A stretch of 64,000 nucleotides of DNA from Myxococcales bacterium (GTDB lineage Bacteria > Myxococcota_A > Polyangia > Polyangiales > JAFGIB01), in NCBI GenBank assembly GCA_029880325.1, contig JAOUOP010000011.1:62001-126000 (forward strand), in the 5' to 3' direction. This document shows, in pieces, positions 7,453-16,399 of this stretch (position 1 is the first letter of the stretch; every line of letters begins with the position of its first letter). The position numbers and the translations under genes are program-made. The notes beneath the pieces were generated by a model, which saw nothing but the letters and a program-made list of their open reading frames with translations, did not search any database and was not told the origin of the DNA.

Positions 7453-9399
7453 GTGGGCAAGTCGAACAAGCCACGAAACCGTCCGAACGGCCGCACCCTG
7501 GGTCCGGTGCCAGACCTCGAGCGTCATTTGCCGCAGGACTGGTGGCGTACCCTTTTCAATTCCGTCTACCTCAAGACCGATGGCGACGTGGTCGAGGACG
7601 ACCGCAACACGGCGGCCGACGTCGATACCCTGATCGCGATGGCACGGCTCGAGCCGCACGACAGGGTTCTCGATCTCTGTTGTGGCCAGGGCAGGCACTG
7701 CCTGGAACTCGCGCGTCGGGGCTTTCGACAGGTCGTGGGCATCGATCGCTCGCGCTACCTGATTCGGCTGGCGAAGCGGCGTGCTGCCCAGCGCGAGCTG
7801 CGGGTGTCCTTCCACGAGGGCGACGCGCGACGCTTTCGTCTCGAGGATCGGCACTTTCGCTGCGTGGCCTTGCTCGGCAACTCGTTCGGCTACTTCGACC
7901 ACGAGTCCGACGACCTGGCCGTGCTGCGCGCCGTATCGCGTGCACTGGTCGCCGGCGGCACGGTCTTCCTGGACCTGACCGACGGTAACTGGATGCGCGA
8001 GCATTACGAAGCGCGCACCTGGGAGTGGACCGACCAGATGCACTTGGTGTGTCGCGAGCGCAGTCTTTCTTCCGATGACCAGCGGTTGATCTCGCGGGAA
8101 GTCGTGATCCACGCCGAGCGGGGGATCATCGTCGATCAGTTCTATGCCGAGCGGCTCTACTCGGAGGAGGCCATCGTGGAGCTGCTCGGGGCGGCGGGCT
8201 TCGAGGGGGTCGAGGTTCGACCGGCTCCGGTCGCCAACTCGGATCGCGGGCAGGACCTGGGAATGATGGCCCGACGCATGATCGTCACGGGGCGTCAGCC
8301 CGTTGTGCAGCCCGCCCGGCGCCGACAGAGCGTGCCGTTTCCCGAGGTCACCGTGCTGCTGGGCGATCCGAGCTTGCCCGACAGCTGCAAGCGTGACGGT
8401 CGTTTCAACGACGAAGACCTGGAAACCATCGGCCGCTTGCACGAGGCCCTGGCCCAGCTTCGACGCTACCGCTTTCAGTTCGTCGACCGCCACGCTGGGC
8501 TTTTGGGTGAGCTGCAGCGCTATCCCCCGGCCTTCGTTTTCAATCTCTGCGACGAGGGATACCAGAACGACGCGCTCAAGGAGCTGCACGTGCCGGCGCT
8601 ACTCGAAGTTCTCGGCGTGCCCTACTCGGGGGCCGGGCCGGCAGCGCTTGGGCTTTGTTACAACAAATCCCAGGTACGCGCGATCGCCGAGGGGCTCGAC
8701 ATCCCGGTGCCCTACGAGACCTATTGCGATCCCTTTGATCAGGGTGCCACGTTGCCGTCGGTGTTGCCGGCGCTCGTTAAGCCGGCCACCGGCGACAGCA
8801 GCGTGGGCATCACCGTAGACTCGGTGGTCGACTCGGCCGCGGCGCTGCTCGATCGCCTCGACCAGCTGCGGAGCGAGCTGCCGGGGCGAGCGCTCTTGAT
8901 CCAGGAACTGCTGACGGGCCGGGAGTTCAGCGTGGGTCTGGTGGGCAACCCAGGGCAGGGCTACCGCTACTTGCCCATTCTCGAGGTCGACTATAGTGGG
9001 CTACCCGAGGGGCTTCCTCAGATTCTCGGCTATGAATCCAAGTGGCTGCCGGACTCGGCCTATTGGAGCACCTTGCGCTACACGGAAGCTGATCTCGGCG
9101 ACGACGAGCGGCGATCGCTCTGCGACTGGTCGGCCCAGCTCTTCGAGCGGTTGGGCTGCCGCGACTACGCGCGTTTCGATTTCCGCTGTGACGCGGGGGG
9201 CAATCCGAAGTTGCTCGAGGTCAACCCCAACCCCGGCTGGTGCTGGGATGGCAAGCTGAACTTGATGGCTGGCTTTGCGGGTATGGGCTACGCGGAGTTG
9301 CTCGATGCGATCCTGGAAGCCGCCCAGCGCCGCTGCAAGGGGGTCTCTGGTGCGGTCGCACGCGGCACTCGAGGGCGAGTCTTCAACGCGTGGATGTGA
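7453..9399 (+). CDS. Fusion of class I SAM methyltransferase and D-Ala-D-Ala-ligase-like ATP-grasp domain
   Basis: A 648-residue two-domain protein. Residues about 1-270 form a Rossmann-type methyltransferase: motif I is VLDLCCGQGRHCLEL (near residue 73), followed by GIDRS, an acidic GDARRF segment and FLDLTDGNW. Residues about 295-630 form an ATP-grasp ligase of the D-alanine-D-alanine ligase type. It has VFNLCDEGY, GVPYSGAGPAALGLCYNK, the lysine-bearing LVKPATGDSSVGI, the central IQELLTGREFSVGLVG, and the metal-binding FDFRCDAGGNPKLLEVNPNPG. The start is a GTG preceded by agggatc. In other bacteria this kind of ligase joins carboxylates to amines, so the fusion may make and methylate a small peptide-like or peptidoglycan-related product. 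The substrate cannot be read from sequence. The gene stands alone. Confidence 0.85.
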   Translation: MGKSNKPRNRPNGRTLGPVPDLERHLPQDWWRTLFNSVYLKTDGDVVEDDRNTAADVDTLIAMARLEPHDRVLDLCCGQGRHCLELARRGFRQVVGIDRSRYLIRLAKRRAAQRELRVSFHEGDARRFRLEDRHFRCVALLGNSFGYFDHESDDLAVLRAVSRALVAGGTVFLDLTDGNWMREHYEARTWEWTDQMHLVCRERSLSSDDQRLISREVVIHAERGIIVDQFYAERLYSEEAIVELLGAAGFEGVEVRPAPVANSDRGQDLGMMARRMIVTGRQPVVQPARRRQSVPFPEVTVLLGDPSLPDSCKRDGRFNDEDLETIGRLHEALAQLRRYRFQFVDRHAGLLGELQRYPPAFVFNLCDEGYQNDALKELHVPALLEVLGVPYSGAGPAALGLCYNKSQVRAIAEGLDIPVPYETYCDPFDQGATLPSVLPALVKPATGDSSVGITVDSVVDSAAALLDRLDQLRSELPGRALLIQELLTGREFSVGLVGNPGQGYRYLPILEVDYSGLPEGLPQILGYESKWLPDSAYWSTLRYTEADLGDDERRSLCDWSAQLFERLGCRDYARFDFRCDAGGNPKLLEVNPNPGWCWDGKLNLMAGFAGMGYAELLDAILEAAQRRCKGVSGAVARGTRGRVFNAWM

Positions 9400-9790
9400 A
9401 CGACGTGAACGACGCGAGCCCCTTGCTTGCCCGCGAGCACAGCAGGGCGTGTCGGCAGGGTAGGTCCCCCATTCGCGGGGGCTCCTGACGGCACGAGCCG
9501 CCATCGCCTCTGCGGTGAAAGATGGCTGTGGGTGCCGAAGCCTCAGCCGCGAGTGCAAGAGCTGCGCTTGCCGTCGAAGTCCCAGTGCGCGCAGCCCTGG
9601 TGTTGGCAGGCCAATAGGCGGCGTGGTGTTTGGCACGGCGGATGCATCGGGCCCATGCCATGGCGTTGGCCAGAGCCCACAGGTTGTCGAACACGTGGAC
9701 CCACATTCCTCGATAAACTCCGGAATCTGCATTCGCTCGGTCGACGGGGCTGCAGGTGCGAGCGTCGCGCGGTCTGCCTGCGGCGCCAGG
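9400..9790. other. Region between the fusion gene and the sigma factor gene
   Basis: About 390 bases. A weak hairpin (five-base stem, ccccc/ggggg) lies at 9466-9481, shortly after the fusion gene. The rest has open frames on both strands but no start signal or domain that I recognise. Part of it may belong to a longer sigma-factor N-terminus if translation begins upstream of 9791. Confidence 0.4.
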
Positions 9791-10333
9791 TTGCGCAGGG
9801 ACTTCGAGCTTGTCGCCCTGGCGCTTGGCGACGACGCCGAAGGCCGTCGCGCCTTTGGTCAGCTCGTCGAGCGCCACAGGCCGTGGTTGCTGCGGCACCT
9901 GGAGCGCCTGTTGCGAAACCAGGGTGACGCCCAGGACGTGGCGCAGGAAACATTTGCGCGGGCGTTCGTGGCGCTACGGCGGCATCCGCCGGATCGGGAC
10001 TTCGGCGCCTGGTTGCGCGTGATGGCAACGCGGCTGGCCTACAACCACATGCGCGACGCCCGTACCCGCCGCAGCTACCACGAGCGCGTACCCCTTGGCC
10101 TACACGACGCCGAGGCCAGCGATCGTCGCATCGACGTGGAGCGACTGCTCGAGATCCTGCAGCCCCACGAGCAGCGTCTGCTGTTGCTGCGCTACGTCGC
10201 GGGAGCGAGCGTCGACGAAATTTCCGAAGAGCTCGGCATCGGTCGCTCGGCGGCCAAAATGCGGATCGCGCGTGCACGTCGAGCCCTGCTCTCGCGTCAC
10301 GATCGGCTCGAGGCATCCCGGGCGACGCCGTGA
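9791..10333 (+). CDS. ECF-type RNA polymerase sigma-70 factor
   Basis: About 180 residues. Region 2 is seen as FGQLVERHRPWLLRHLERLL then GDAQDVAQETFARAFVAL and FGAWLRVMATRLAYNHMRD. Region 4 is LEILQPHEQRLLLLRYVAGA followed by the helix-turn-helix VDEISEELGIGRSAAKMRIARARRAL (shown here in two adjoining pieces: VDEISEELGIG and RSAAKMRIARARRAL). This two-region layout is typical of extracytoplasmic-function sigma factors. The start is uncertain: I used a TTG that gives the usual family length, while the frame stays open upstream to 9515. No anti-sigma gene is adjacent; the next gene is convergent and encodes a CxxCH lipoprotein. Target genes are unknown. Confidence 0.85.
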   Translation: MRRDFELVALALGDDAEGRRAFGQLVERHRPWLLRHLERLLRNQGDAQDVAQETFARAFVALRRHPPDRDFGAWLRVMATRLAYNHMRDARTRRSYHERVPLGLHDAEASDRRIDVERLLEILQPHEQRLLLLRYVAGASVDEISEELGIGRSAAKMRIARARRALLSRHDRLEASRATP

Positions 10334-10404
10334 GCGTCGATGCCGTCGGGTGTTGCTTCGAGGCGACGATTGGCCAGCGAGCCGTCGGTGGATGCGGCGA
10401 CCGA

Positions 10405-11187
10405 TCAGCGCCGGGCGACGCTGTGGCAGCTGGCGCAGCGTTCGAGGTAGTCGGCGTAGAGCTGGGCTCGCTCCTCGATGCTGGCCGCCGACAGGGCCCT
10501 GAGGCCCAGCGCCTTGATGGCGTTGAGTTCGGCCGTGAAATTCGTGTCGACGCTCTGGTCGCCTTCCGTTGGTGGCTCCGGTGATAGATCGCGCAGGGTG
10601 AGCGCGCCCTGCTTCCAGGCTTCGTCCGATGGGGCGACCAGGCCCACCCAGAGGTCGTCGGCGGCGGCTTCATGGCGCGCCATGCGCCGCGCGACGGTCT
10701 CGGTTCCGGCTGTGGGCCTGGAGGCGGCCAAGACCTTGCCGCCGTCGGTGCTCTGCTGCTGGTGGCAACGGCCGCAGGCCACCGCGACGCGTGCCACGGA
10801 GTCGGCCGCTTCGGCGATGTCGCCGGCCATGGCGGCCTCGCTGGCGTGCTTCTGCATCTCACCGGCTTGGCGCTTCCAGTTGCCCGGTAGGGCGCTGAAA
10901 TCCTGCTTGCTCAGGCCGTCGGAGAAGCGTTTGGCGCCCTCCAGGTCGCCCTGGATCAGCGCATCGCGCGCCCCAATGGCGCTCCAGAAGCTGACGCGCA
11001 TGTGGGCGGCCGTGTCGGGGGCGGGCGCCTGAGTGGCGGCCGTTTCAGCGCCGGAGGCGGGCTCAGCACCGGCACTGGCGGCCGGCTCGCCACCGCCGCT
11101 CTCGACAGCAGGCGGGGCCGAGGCGGCGCAGCCGCTGAGGGCAAGCAGGAGCAAGTTCGTTTGAATGAGGCTTGGCTCGGGCTTCAT
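10405..11187 (-). CDS. Lipoprotein with two CxxCH haem-binding motifs
   Basis: A 260-residue predicted lipoprotein (MKPEPSLIQTNLLLLALSGC lipobox) with an Ala/Glu/Pro-rich spacer. It carries two c-type haem motifs, CGRCH near the middle and CASCH at the extreme C-terminus, in a mainly helical protein. This arrangement fits a di-haem cytochrome c-like electron carrier or cytochrome-family sensor in the periplasm. It faces the sigma factor gene convergently and is divergent from the dehydrogenase gene at 11486. The N-terminal methionine was chosen at the lipoprotein signal; an upstream in-frame start eight codons earlier would shift the signal inward. The redox partner is not evident. Confidence 0.75.
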   Translation of the reverse strand: MKPEPSLIQTNLLLLALSGCAASAPPAVESGGGEPAASAGAEPASGAETAATQAPAPDTAAHMRVSFWSAIGARDALIQGDLEGAKRFSDGLSKQDFSALPGNWKRQAGEMQKHASEAAMAGDIAEAADSVARVAVACGRCHQQQSTDGGKVLAASRPTAGTETVARRMARHEAAADDLWVGLVAPSDEAWKQGALTLRDLSPEPPTEGDQSVDTNFTAELNAIKALGLRALSAASIEERAQLYADYLERCASCHSVARR

Positions 11188-11485
11188 GGGGCCTACATAT
11201 GCGCCGCCCACGTCCGCGCCAGTCGCTCACAAAAACGTGGAATGCAGGTGGGAAGGAGGTCGGCAGCCAGGCCGCCATGCCATCTGCAGGCCGCCGACGC
11301 CACGGGCAAGGGGCCTGAAGATCTCTCGGGGGTGGGGAGAAAGTGACCGCCATCGGGCAGCGGCACCGCCCATGTCGAATGTTCGAAATCCTCGGTTCCG
11401 GCCTTCGGGGCCCATCGGGGGCCACCCGGAGTCGAGGCGGGCAGTGCTACACTTGCTGAGGCAAGGGAAGCTGCGGGAGGCAAAA

Positions 11486-12343
11486 ATGAAGGTGGATGTG
11501 CTTGGAATCGTGGGGGCGGGTCAGATGGGTTCGGGCATCGCCCAGGTCGCCGCTCAAGCGGGCATCGACGTGCGCCTGCTCGACATCGAAGCCGGGGTGG
11601 CCGACGCCGCGCTTTCGGGCATTGGGAGGCAGCTGGACAAGCGCGTAGCCAAGGGCAAGCTGGCGGCCGACGAGCGCGATGGTCTGCTCCAGCGGATTCG
11701 TCCTGGCACCGACTATGAGCTGTTGGCCGACGCGGACTTCGTGATCGAAGCGGCCACCGAGGACACCACCGTCAAGCTCGCGATCTTCGACCGTGCCGAC
11801 GCAGCCACGCCCGAACGAACAGTCTTGGCGACCAATACTTCCGCGATTCCGATCACCAAACTTGCGGCCGCCACGCGCCGGCCCGAGCGGGTCATCGGCA
11901 TGCACTTCATGAATCCAGCGCCCGTGATGCGCCTGGTGGAGCTGATTCGCGGCTTGCAGACCAGCGATGAAACCCTGGCGGCGGCGCGCGAGTTGGCCGA
12001 GCGCATGGGCAAGGACGTGATCGACGCCAACGACATGCCGGGATTTATCGTCAACCGTATGTTGATTCCTTTTCTCAACGAAGCCTGCTTCGCGCTGCAG
12101 GAGAATCTCGGCACTCCCGAAGACATCGACCGCGGCGCCAAGCTCGGCCTCAACCACCCGATGGGGCCGCTGGAGCTGGCGGATCTGATCGGCCTCGACA
12201 CCGTGCTCTACATGGCCGAAGTGCTGCACCGGGAGCTGGGCGAGGACAAGTATCGACCGCCGACGATCCTGCGCAACCACGTGGCCGCAGGTTGGCTCGG
12301 GCGCAAGACCGGTCGCGGATTCTACCGCTACGACCAGGGATGA
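11486..12343 (+). CDS. hbd: 3-hydroxybutyryl-CoA dehydrogenase
   Basis: A 285-residue protein, the normal length for the family, with an ideal ribosome site (gggaggcaaaa). The N-terminal NAD-binding fold has GIVGAGQMGSGIAQVAAQAG and the acidic LLDIE end of strand two. The sequence ATNTSAIPITKLA and MHFMNPAPVMRLVEL carry the catalytic Ser/His region. The C-terminal dimer domain shows GFIVNRMLIPFLNEA and GLNHPMGPLELADLIGLD. It oxidises or reduces 3-hydroxyacyl-CoA with NAD(P) in fatty-acid, butyrate or polyhydroxybutyrate metabolism. It is monocistronic here. Other acyl-CoA genes lie 16-19 kb to the right, but there is no direct linkage. Confidence 0.92.
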   Translation: MKVDVLGIVGAGQMGSGIAQVAAQAGIDVRLLDIEAGVADAALSGIGRQLDKRVAKGKLAADERDGLLQRIRPGTDYELLADADFVIEAATEDTTVKLAIFDRADAATPERTVLATNTSAIPITKLAAATRRPERVIGMHFMNPAPVMRLVELIRGLQTSDETLAAARELAERMGKDVIDANDMPGFIVNRMLIPFLNEACFALQENLGTPEDIDRGAKLGLNHPMGPLELADLIGLDTVLYMAEVLHRELGEDKYRPPTILRNHVAAGWLGRKTGRGFYRYDQG

Positions 12344-12417
12344 GGCTTCGGAGTCCGAGAGTCGCAGGTCCCAGACATCTGTCGGCCCAACTGCCAGGCG
12401 GGGGGGGGGCTTGGGCG

Positions 12418-15084
12418 CTACTTGGCCGCGGCTTCGGCGAAGTGCGCTTCGATGATGCGGACGCTGCCCGGTTGTACTGCGGGGTCGTTGCGCAATTCGT
12501 GGCTCTGGGTGCGGGTGGCCGCCAGGACGTCGTCGATGACGCCTGCCAGGGCGGCGGCTGTCTCTGGATGGGTGGCGAGCACCAAGCGCTCGATGGGGCG
12601 GCCGACCGAGACCGAGGCGTCGGACTTGCGCTTGTTGATGGCGGCCTGGCTGGTGACCGCGAGTTCGAAGCTTTTGGGCTCGTCGGGCGACGCGATGCCT
12701 TCGAAGTCCGCCGCGGTCGGCCATGGCGCACGGTGGATGCTGGGCTGGCCGCGCTCGGCGGCGAAGACCCAGGACCAGATTTCTTCGGTGATGAAGGGCA
12801 GAATCGGAGCGAAGAGGCGCAGCAAGATGTCGAGCCCCAGGCGCAGAGCCGCCACCGCCGAGCCCTGCTCATCGGCGTCGATGCGTTCACCACTCCGGGC
12901 TCGGGTCTTGGCGAGTTCGAGGTAGCTGTCGGTGAAGTGGGTCCAGAAGAAAGATTCGGTTTCCAGCAGCGCCGTCGCGTAGTTGAATTGCTCGTGGCTC
13001 TCGCTGACCCTGTCGACCAGCTGGCGGAGCTTGGCGACGAAGGCGCGGTCGAGTTCGCAGCGTATGGGCGCGCGCTCGGCTTGCTGGGAGAGTACGAACT
13101 TGCCGGCGTTGAAGAGCTTGGTGACCAGGCGCTTGCCGACCTTGAAAACCTTGTCGTCGAAGGCGGTGTCGACGCCGAGCTTGGCGCTGGCTGCCCAGTA
13201 GCGTACGGCGTCGGAGCCGTATTGCTCGAGCAGGTGCATGGGGGTGACGGTGTTGCCGACGCTCTTGGACATCTTTTTGCGATCGGGGTCCAGGATCCAA
13301 CCGCTGAGCAAGGTGTGCCTCCAGGGCGCCTGTCCGTGATGCAAGAGTGCTTTGGCCACGGTGTAGAAAGCCCAGGTGCGGATGATGTCGTGGCCCTGGG
13401 GGCGTACGTCAGCCGGAAAGAGTTTTGAAAAGCGCCCGTCGTCACGGCCCCAGTGGGCGCTGATCTGCGGCGTCATGGAACTGGTGAACCAGGTGTCGAA
13501 GATGTCGGGCTCAGCGACGAAGCCGCCTGGCTGGCGGCGCTGTGCTTCGCTGTAGCCATCGGGGGTGTCGATCATGGGGTCGACCGGCAGCTGGCGGGGC
13601 TCGGGGAGCAACGGGCCGTCTTCGTAGAGCGGCTCGCCCTGGGCGCCGAGGCGATACCAGACCGGGATCGGCACGCCGAAGAAGCGCTGGCGCGACAGGC
13701 ACCAGTCGAGCCCGAGGTTTTCGACCCAGTCCTCGTAGCGCCCCTGCATGAAGCCGGGGACCCATTCGATTTCGCGGCCCTTTTCGAGTAGGGCTTCTTT
13801 CTTGTCGGTGAGCCGCACGAACCACTGGCGTGTCGGAACCAACTCGAGCGGCCGGTCGCCCTTTTCGAAGAATTTTACCGAGTGCTCGATCTTGCGCGGC
13901 GGCTCCTGCAGCGGTGCACCTTTGCCGGTCGCGCTGCCCGTCGCGTCCTGAAGCAGCCCGACGATCGCGGTCTGGGCTTGCTTCAGCGTTTTGCCCGCCA
14001 GTTGGGCGTAGTAGCCGTTGGCCGCGGCGGGGTCGAGGCTGGGGAATGCGTCACTTCCGAAGCGAACTTCGGCCATGCGTCCAACGCGCGTGACCACCTG
14101 ACGCAGCGGCAGCCTTTGCTTTCGCCACCACTCGACGTCGGTCTGGTCGCCGAAGGTACATACCATCACGATGCCGCTGCCCTTTTCGGGATCGGCCAGC
14201 TCGCTGGGGAAGATGGGTACTGGCGCCCGAAACAGGGGCGTGACGGCGTTTTTGCCGAAGAGGCTTTTGTAGCGCGCATCGTCGGGATGGGCGGTCACGC
14301 CGACGCAGGCGGGCAAGAGTTCGGGGCGCGTGGTGGCCACCACGAAGCAGGCATCGCTGCCTTGAACGCCGAACTCCAGCTTGTGAAAGGCGGAGGGAAC
14401 CGTGCGTTCCTCGATTTCAGCCTGGGCCACGGCGCTCTGGAAGTCCACGTCCCACATGGTTGGAGCATCGCTTTGATAGATGTGGCCCTTTTGATGCAAG
14501 TCCAGGAAGGAAAGCTGCGCGATGCGCCGGCAGTCAACATCGATGGTGGCGTAGGTCTGGCGCCAGTCGATGCTCAGGCCCAGGCGCGTCCACAGATCCA
14601 TGTAGGCCTGTTCGTCGACACGCGTTCGCTGCTCGCACAGCTCGATGAAGTTCTGGCGCGAAAGCTGCCGCGGTCGACCCTTGCGCTGCTTGGCGGTGGC
14701 TTCTTCGAGCTCGAGCCCGGCTTCGTAGGGCAGCGTCGGATCGCAGCGGACGTGGTAGTAGTTCTGGACGCGGCGTTCGGTGGGTAGACCGTTGTCGTCC
14801 CAGCCCATCGGATAGAAGGAGCCAAAGCCGCGCATGCGTTTGTAGCGAACCGAGACGTCGGTTTGCGTGTAGGAGAAGACGTGGCCGATGTGCAGTGAGC
14901 CCGAGACGGTGGGCGGCGGCGTGTCGACGACGAAGGTCTGCTCGCGTGGGAGGCTTTCGTCCCAGTGATAGCTGCCCTGCTCTTGCCAAAATGCGTGCCA
15001 GCGCAATTCGGCCGCTTCAGCGTCGAAGTGCTTGCCGACGGCGTCGGCGGAGATCGTGGAAGGCTCTTTCGCTTTTGCAGTCAT
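12418..15084 (-). CDS. valS: Valyl-tRNA synthetase, archaeal/actinobacterial (type 2) form
   Basis: An 888-residue class I synthetase charging tRNA-Val. The HIGH motif is seen in GSLHIGHVFSYTQTD (near residue 70) and the KMSKS motif in DRKKMSKSVGNTV (near residue 603). The editing (CP1) domain lies between, with ATTRPELLPACVGVTAHPDD. The segments FYPMGWDDNGLPTERRVQN and TMWDVDFQSAVAQAEIEER are those of the shorter archaeal/actinobacterial-type ValRS, not the E. coli type, and the long C-terminal coiled-coil arm seems absent. The start was set at MTAKAKEP, because the longer upstream frame has no start signal. It is the only aminoacyl-tRNA synthetase in the window and ends convergently with the dehydrogenase. 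Confidence 0.93.
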   Translation of the reverse strand: MTAKAKEPSTISADAVGKHFDAEAAELRWHAFWQEQGSYHWDESLPREQTFVVDTPPPTVSGSLHIGHVFSYTQTDVSVRYKRMRGFGSFYPMGWDDNGLPTERRVQNYYHVRCDPTLPYEAGLELEEATAKQRKGRPRQLSRQNFIELCEQRTRVDEQAYMDLWTRLGLSIDWRQTYATIDVDCRRIAQLSFLDLHQKGHIYQSDAPTMWDVDFQSAVAQAEIEERTVPSAFHKLEFGVQGSDACFVVATTRPELLPACVGVTAHPDDARYKSLFGKNAVTPLFRAPVPIFPSELADPEKGSGIVMVCTFGDQTDVEWWRKQRLPLRQVVTRVGRMAEVRFGSDAFPSLDPAAANGYYAQLAGKTLKQAQTAIVGLLQDATGSATGKGAPLQEPPRKIEHSVKFFEKGDRPLELVPTRQWFVRLTDKKEALLEKGREIEWVPGFMQGRYEDWVENLGLDWCLSRQRFFGVPIPVWYRLGAQGEPLYEDGPLLPEPRQLPVDPMIDTPDGYSEAQRRQPGGFVAEPDIFDTWFTSSMTPQISAHWGRDDGRFSKLFPADVRPQGHDIIRTWAFYTVAKALLHHGQAPWRHTLLSGWILDPDRKKMSKSVGNTVTPMHLLEQYGSDAVRYWAASAKLGVDTAFDDKVFKVGKRLVTKLFNAGKFVLSQQAERAPIRCELDRAFVAKLRQLVDRVSESHEQFNYATALLETESFFWTHFTDSYLELAKTRARSGERIDADEQGSAVAALRLGLDILLRLFAPILPFITEEIWSWVFAAERGQPSIHRAPWPTAADFEGIASPDEPKSFELAVTSQAAINKRKSDASVSVGRPIERLVLATHPETAAALAGVIDDVLAATRTQSHELRNDPAVQPGSVRIIEAHFAEAAAK

Positions 15085-15288
15085 GGGCGGCGCAGCATAG
15101 CGCAATCGGTCGTGGGCGGGGGACCGATGGGCCCAAAGCGCCACCCTGCGCCAGACCCGCCACCGAGCCCGCCTGCAGCGCGCATTGGCTCAATGGATCC
15201 GAAAGTGCAACTTCACCGCACGTCCGCGCGAGACAAAAGGACGGCGGGCTCGGGTGTTTGTTCGCCGACGCGGCCAGGCCGGCATTCG

Positions 15289-16380
15289 CTAGGGTCGTTC
15301 GCTCCGGCGTGCGCCGTCGATCAAGAGATGATTGGGTTTGGGTTCCACGTGGATCGTATCGAGCCCGAGGTCGAGGTCGCCGAGGGCGCTGGCCAGCTGC
15401 CGGCCGACCAGTGGGGCGCCGCCGCCGATGAGCGCAACGGTGCCGATCGGCTCGGGATGGCGTCCGTAGTGGGATAGCAGCGTGCGCTTGACCTCCTGGG
15501 CCAGTTCTTCGCTCAAGCCGCGGCGGGCCTTGTCCAGGGTGGCTTCGATGGGGAAGCGACGGCCGGCGACCTCGATCGTCTGCTGCGAGTGTTCCAGGGC
15601 GCGCACGACGGCGAGTTCGTCTTCGACGAGGCCGTGTTCCTGCTCGTCGCGCATCAGCCGTCGCACGCAGTCGGAAACGCCGAGGTCACGGGCTTCACCC
15701 TGAAATTCGCAGCCAGCAGGACCAAAGATCACCAGCTTGCTGCGCAGGTAGCCGATGTCGACGATCAAGAGGCGCGCGGGAAGGTCAAAGCGGTCGCCGA
15801 GGCCGGCCAGGGCGCAGGGCGCCGAGTCGAGGACTTCGAAGTCCAGGCTGAGTTTCAGGCGAGTGACTTCTTCGCCGCCCACACGATGTTGCGCCAGCAC
15901 GACATCTTTCCGCTCGCGGCCATAGGCCATGATGGCATCGGTCTTGGCGCCGTGGTCGACCAGCAGGATCACCCGCAGCTTCGACAGCGTGAAGCCAGAA
16001 GCCGTTGCCTGCATCAGCGCCTTGCGCACCAGGGCGTCGATGTTGTCCTGGCTGGGATGGCTTCCCAATAACTCCCTGTCGGCGCCGAGGCGCGCCGCGA
16101 GCCAGCCGGCGAAACGCGCGCCCGCGACCGGGTCGGCGGCCTGAAGCTGCTGGGCCGCGCGGGGGTAGGAGCGGGTGCGGCGGTAGCTGTCGGGGTCGAA
16201 GTCTTCGAGGCGGGTCAGCTCGCGCTGGGCGTCGATGAGCAGCTCGCCGCCGTCGCCGCGCTCGTCGAGCAGGCGATGGGCGACTACCGAGGGGTAGCGC
16301 AGGCGCTTGGCGCGACGGCTGTCGCAGACCAAACCTTTGGTCAAGAGGTCTCCGAGGTCGAGATAGAGGTCGGTCGCCAC
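15289..16380 (-). CDS. ParM-like actin-fold ATPase, diverged (third gene of double-actin operon)
   Basis: A 363-residue protein with the three nucleotide-binding signatures of the actin/Hsp70 superfamily. These are phosphate-1 YLDLGDLLTKGLV at the very N-terminus, phosphate-2 LLIVDIGYLRSKLVIF near residue 210, and an adenosine motif VALIGGGAPLVG near residue 325. The size suits the ParM/StbA/Alp group better than MreB or FtsA. The phosphate-1 loop lacks the usual DxGxxxTK spacing in part, and overall it is diverged from the paralogue two genes upstream. It starts 19 bases after the stop of the middle gene, so it is probably in one operon. No plasmid partition partner (ParR) or replication gene is present, so a chromosomal cytoskeletal or polarity role is likelier than plasmid segregation. 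This is inference. Confidence 0.7.
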   Translation of the reverse strand: MATDLYLDLGDLLTKGLVCDSRRAKRLRYPSVVAHRLLDERGDGGELLIDAQRELTRLEDFDPDSYRRTRSYPRAAQQLQAADPVAGARFAGWLAARLGADRELLGSHPSQDNIDALVRKALMQATASGFTLSKLRVILLVDHGAKTDAIMAYGRERKDVVLAQHRVGGEEVTRLKLSLDFEVLDSAPCALAGLGDRFDLPARLLIVDIGYLRSKLVIFGPAGCEFQGEARDLGVSDCVRRLMRDEQEHGLVEDELAVVRALEHSQQTIEVAGRRFPIEATLDKARRGLSEELAQEVKRTLLSHYGRHPEPIGTVALIGGGAPLVGRQLASALGDLDLGLDTIHVEPKPNHLLIDGARRSERP

Positions 16381-16399
16381 GACAACAGCCGCTTGTGGC

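Noticed and set aside
9383..9790. A Cys/His-containing minus-strand frame (CQHQGCAHWDFDGK region) suspected to be a transposase remnant
   Set aside because: No catalytic motif, no terminal repeats and no recognisable family; it stays an unassigned region.
11370..11420. A gttcgaaatcc stretch resembling a tRNA T-loop
   Set aside because: No acceptor stem, anticodon arm or D-arm could be placed around it.
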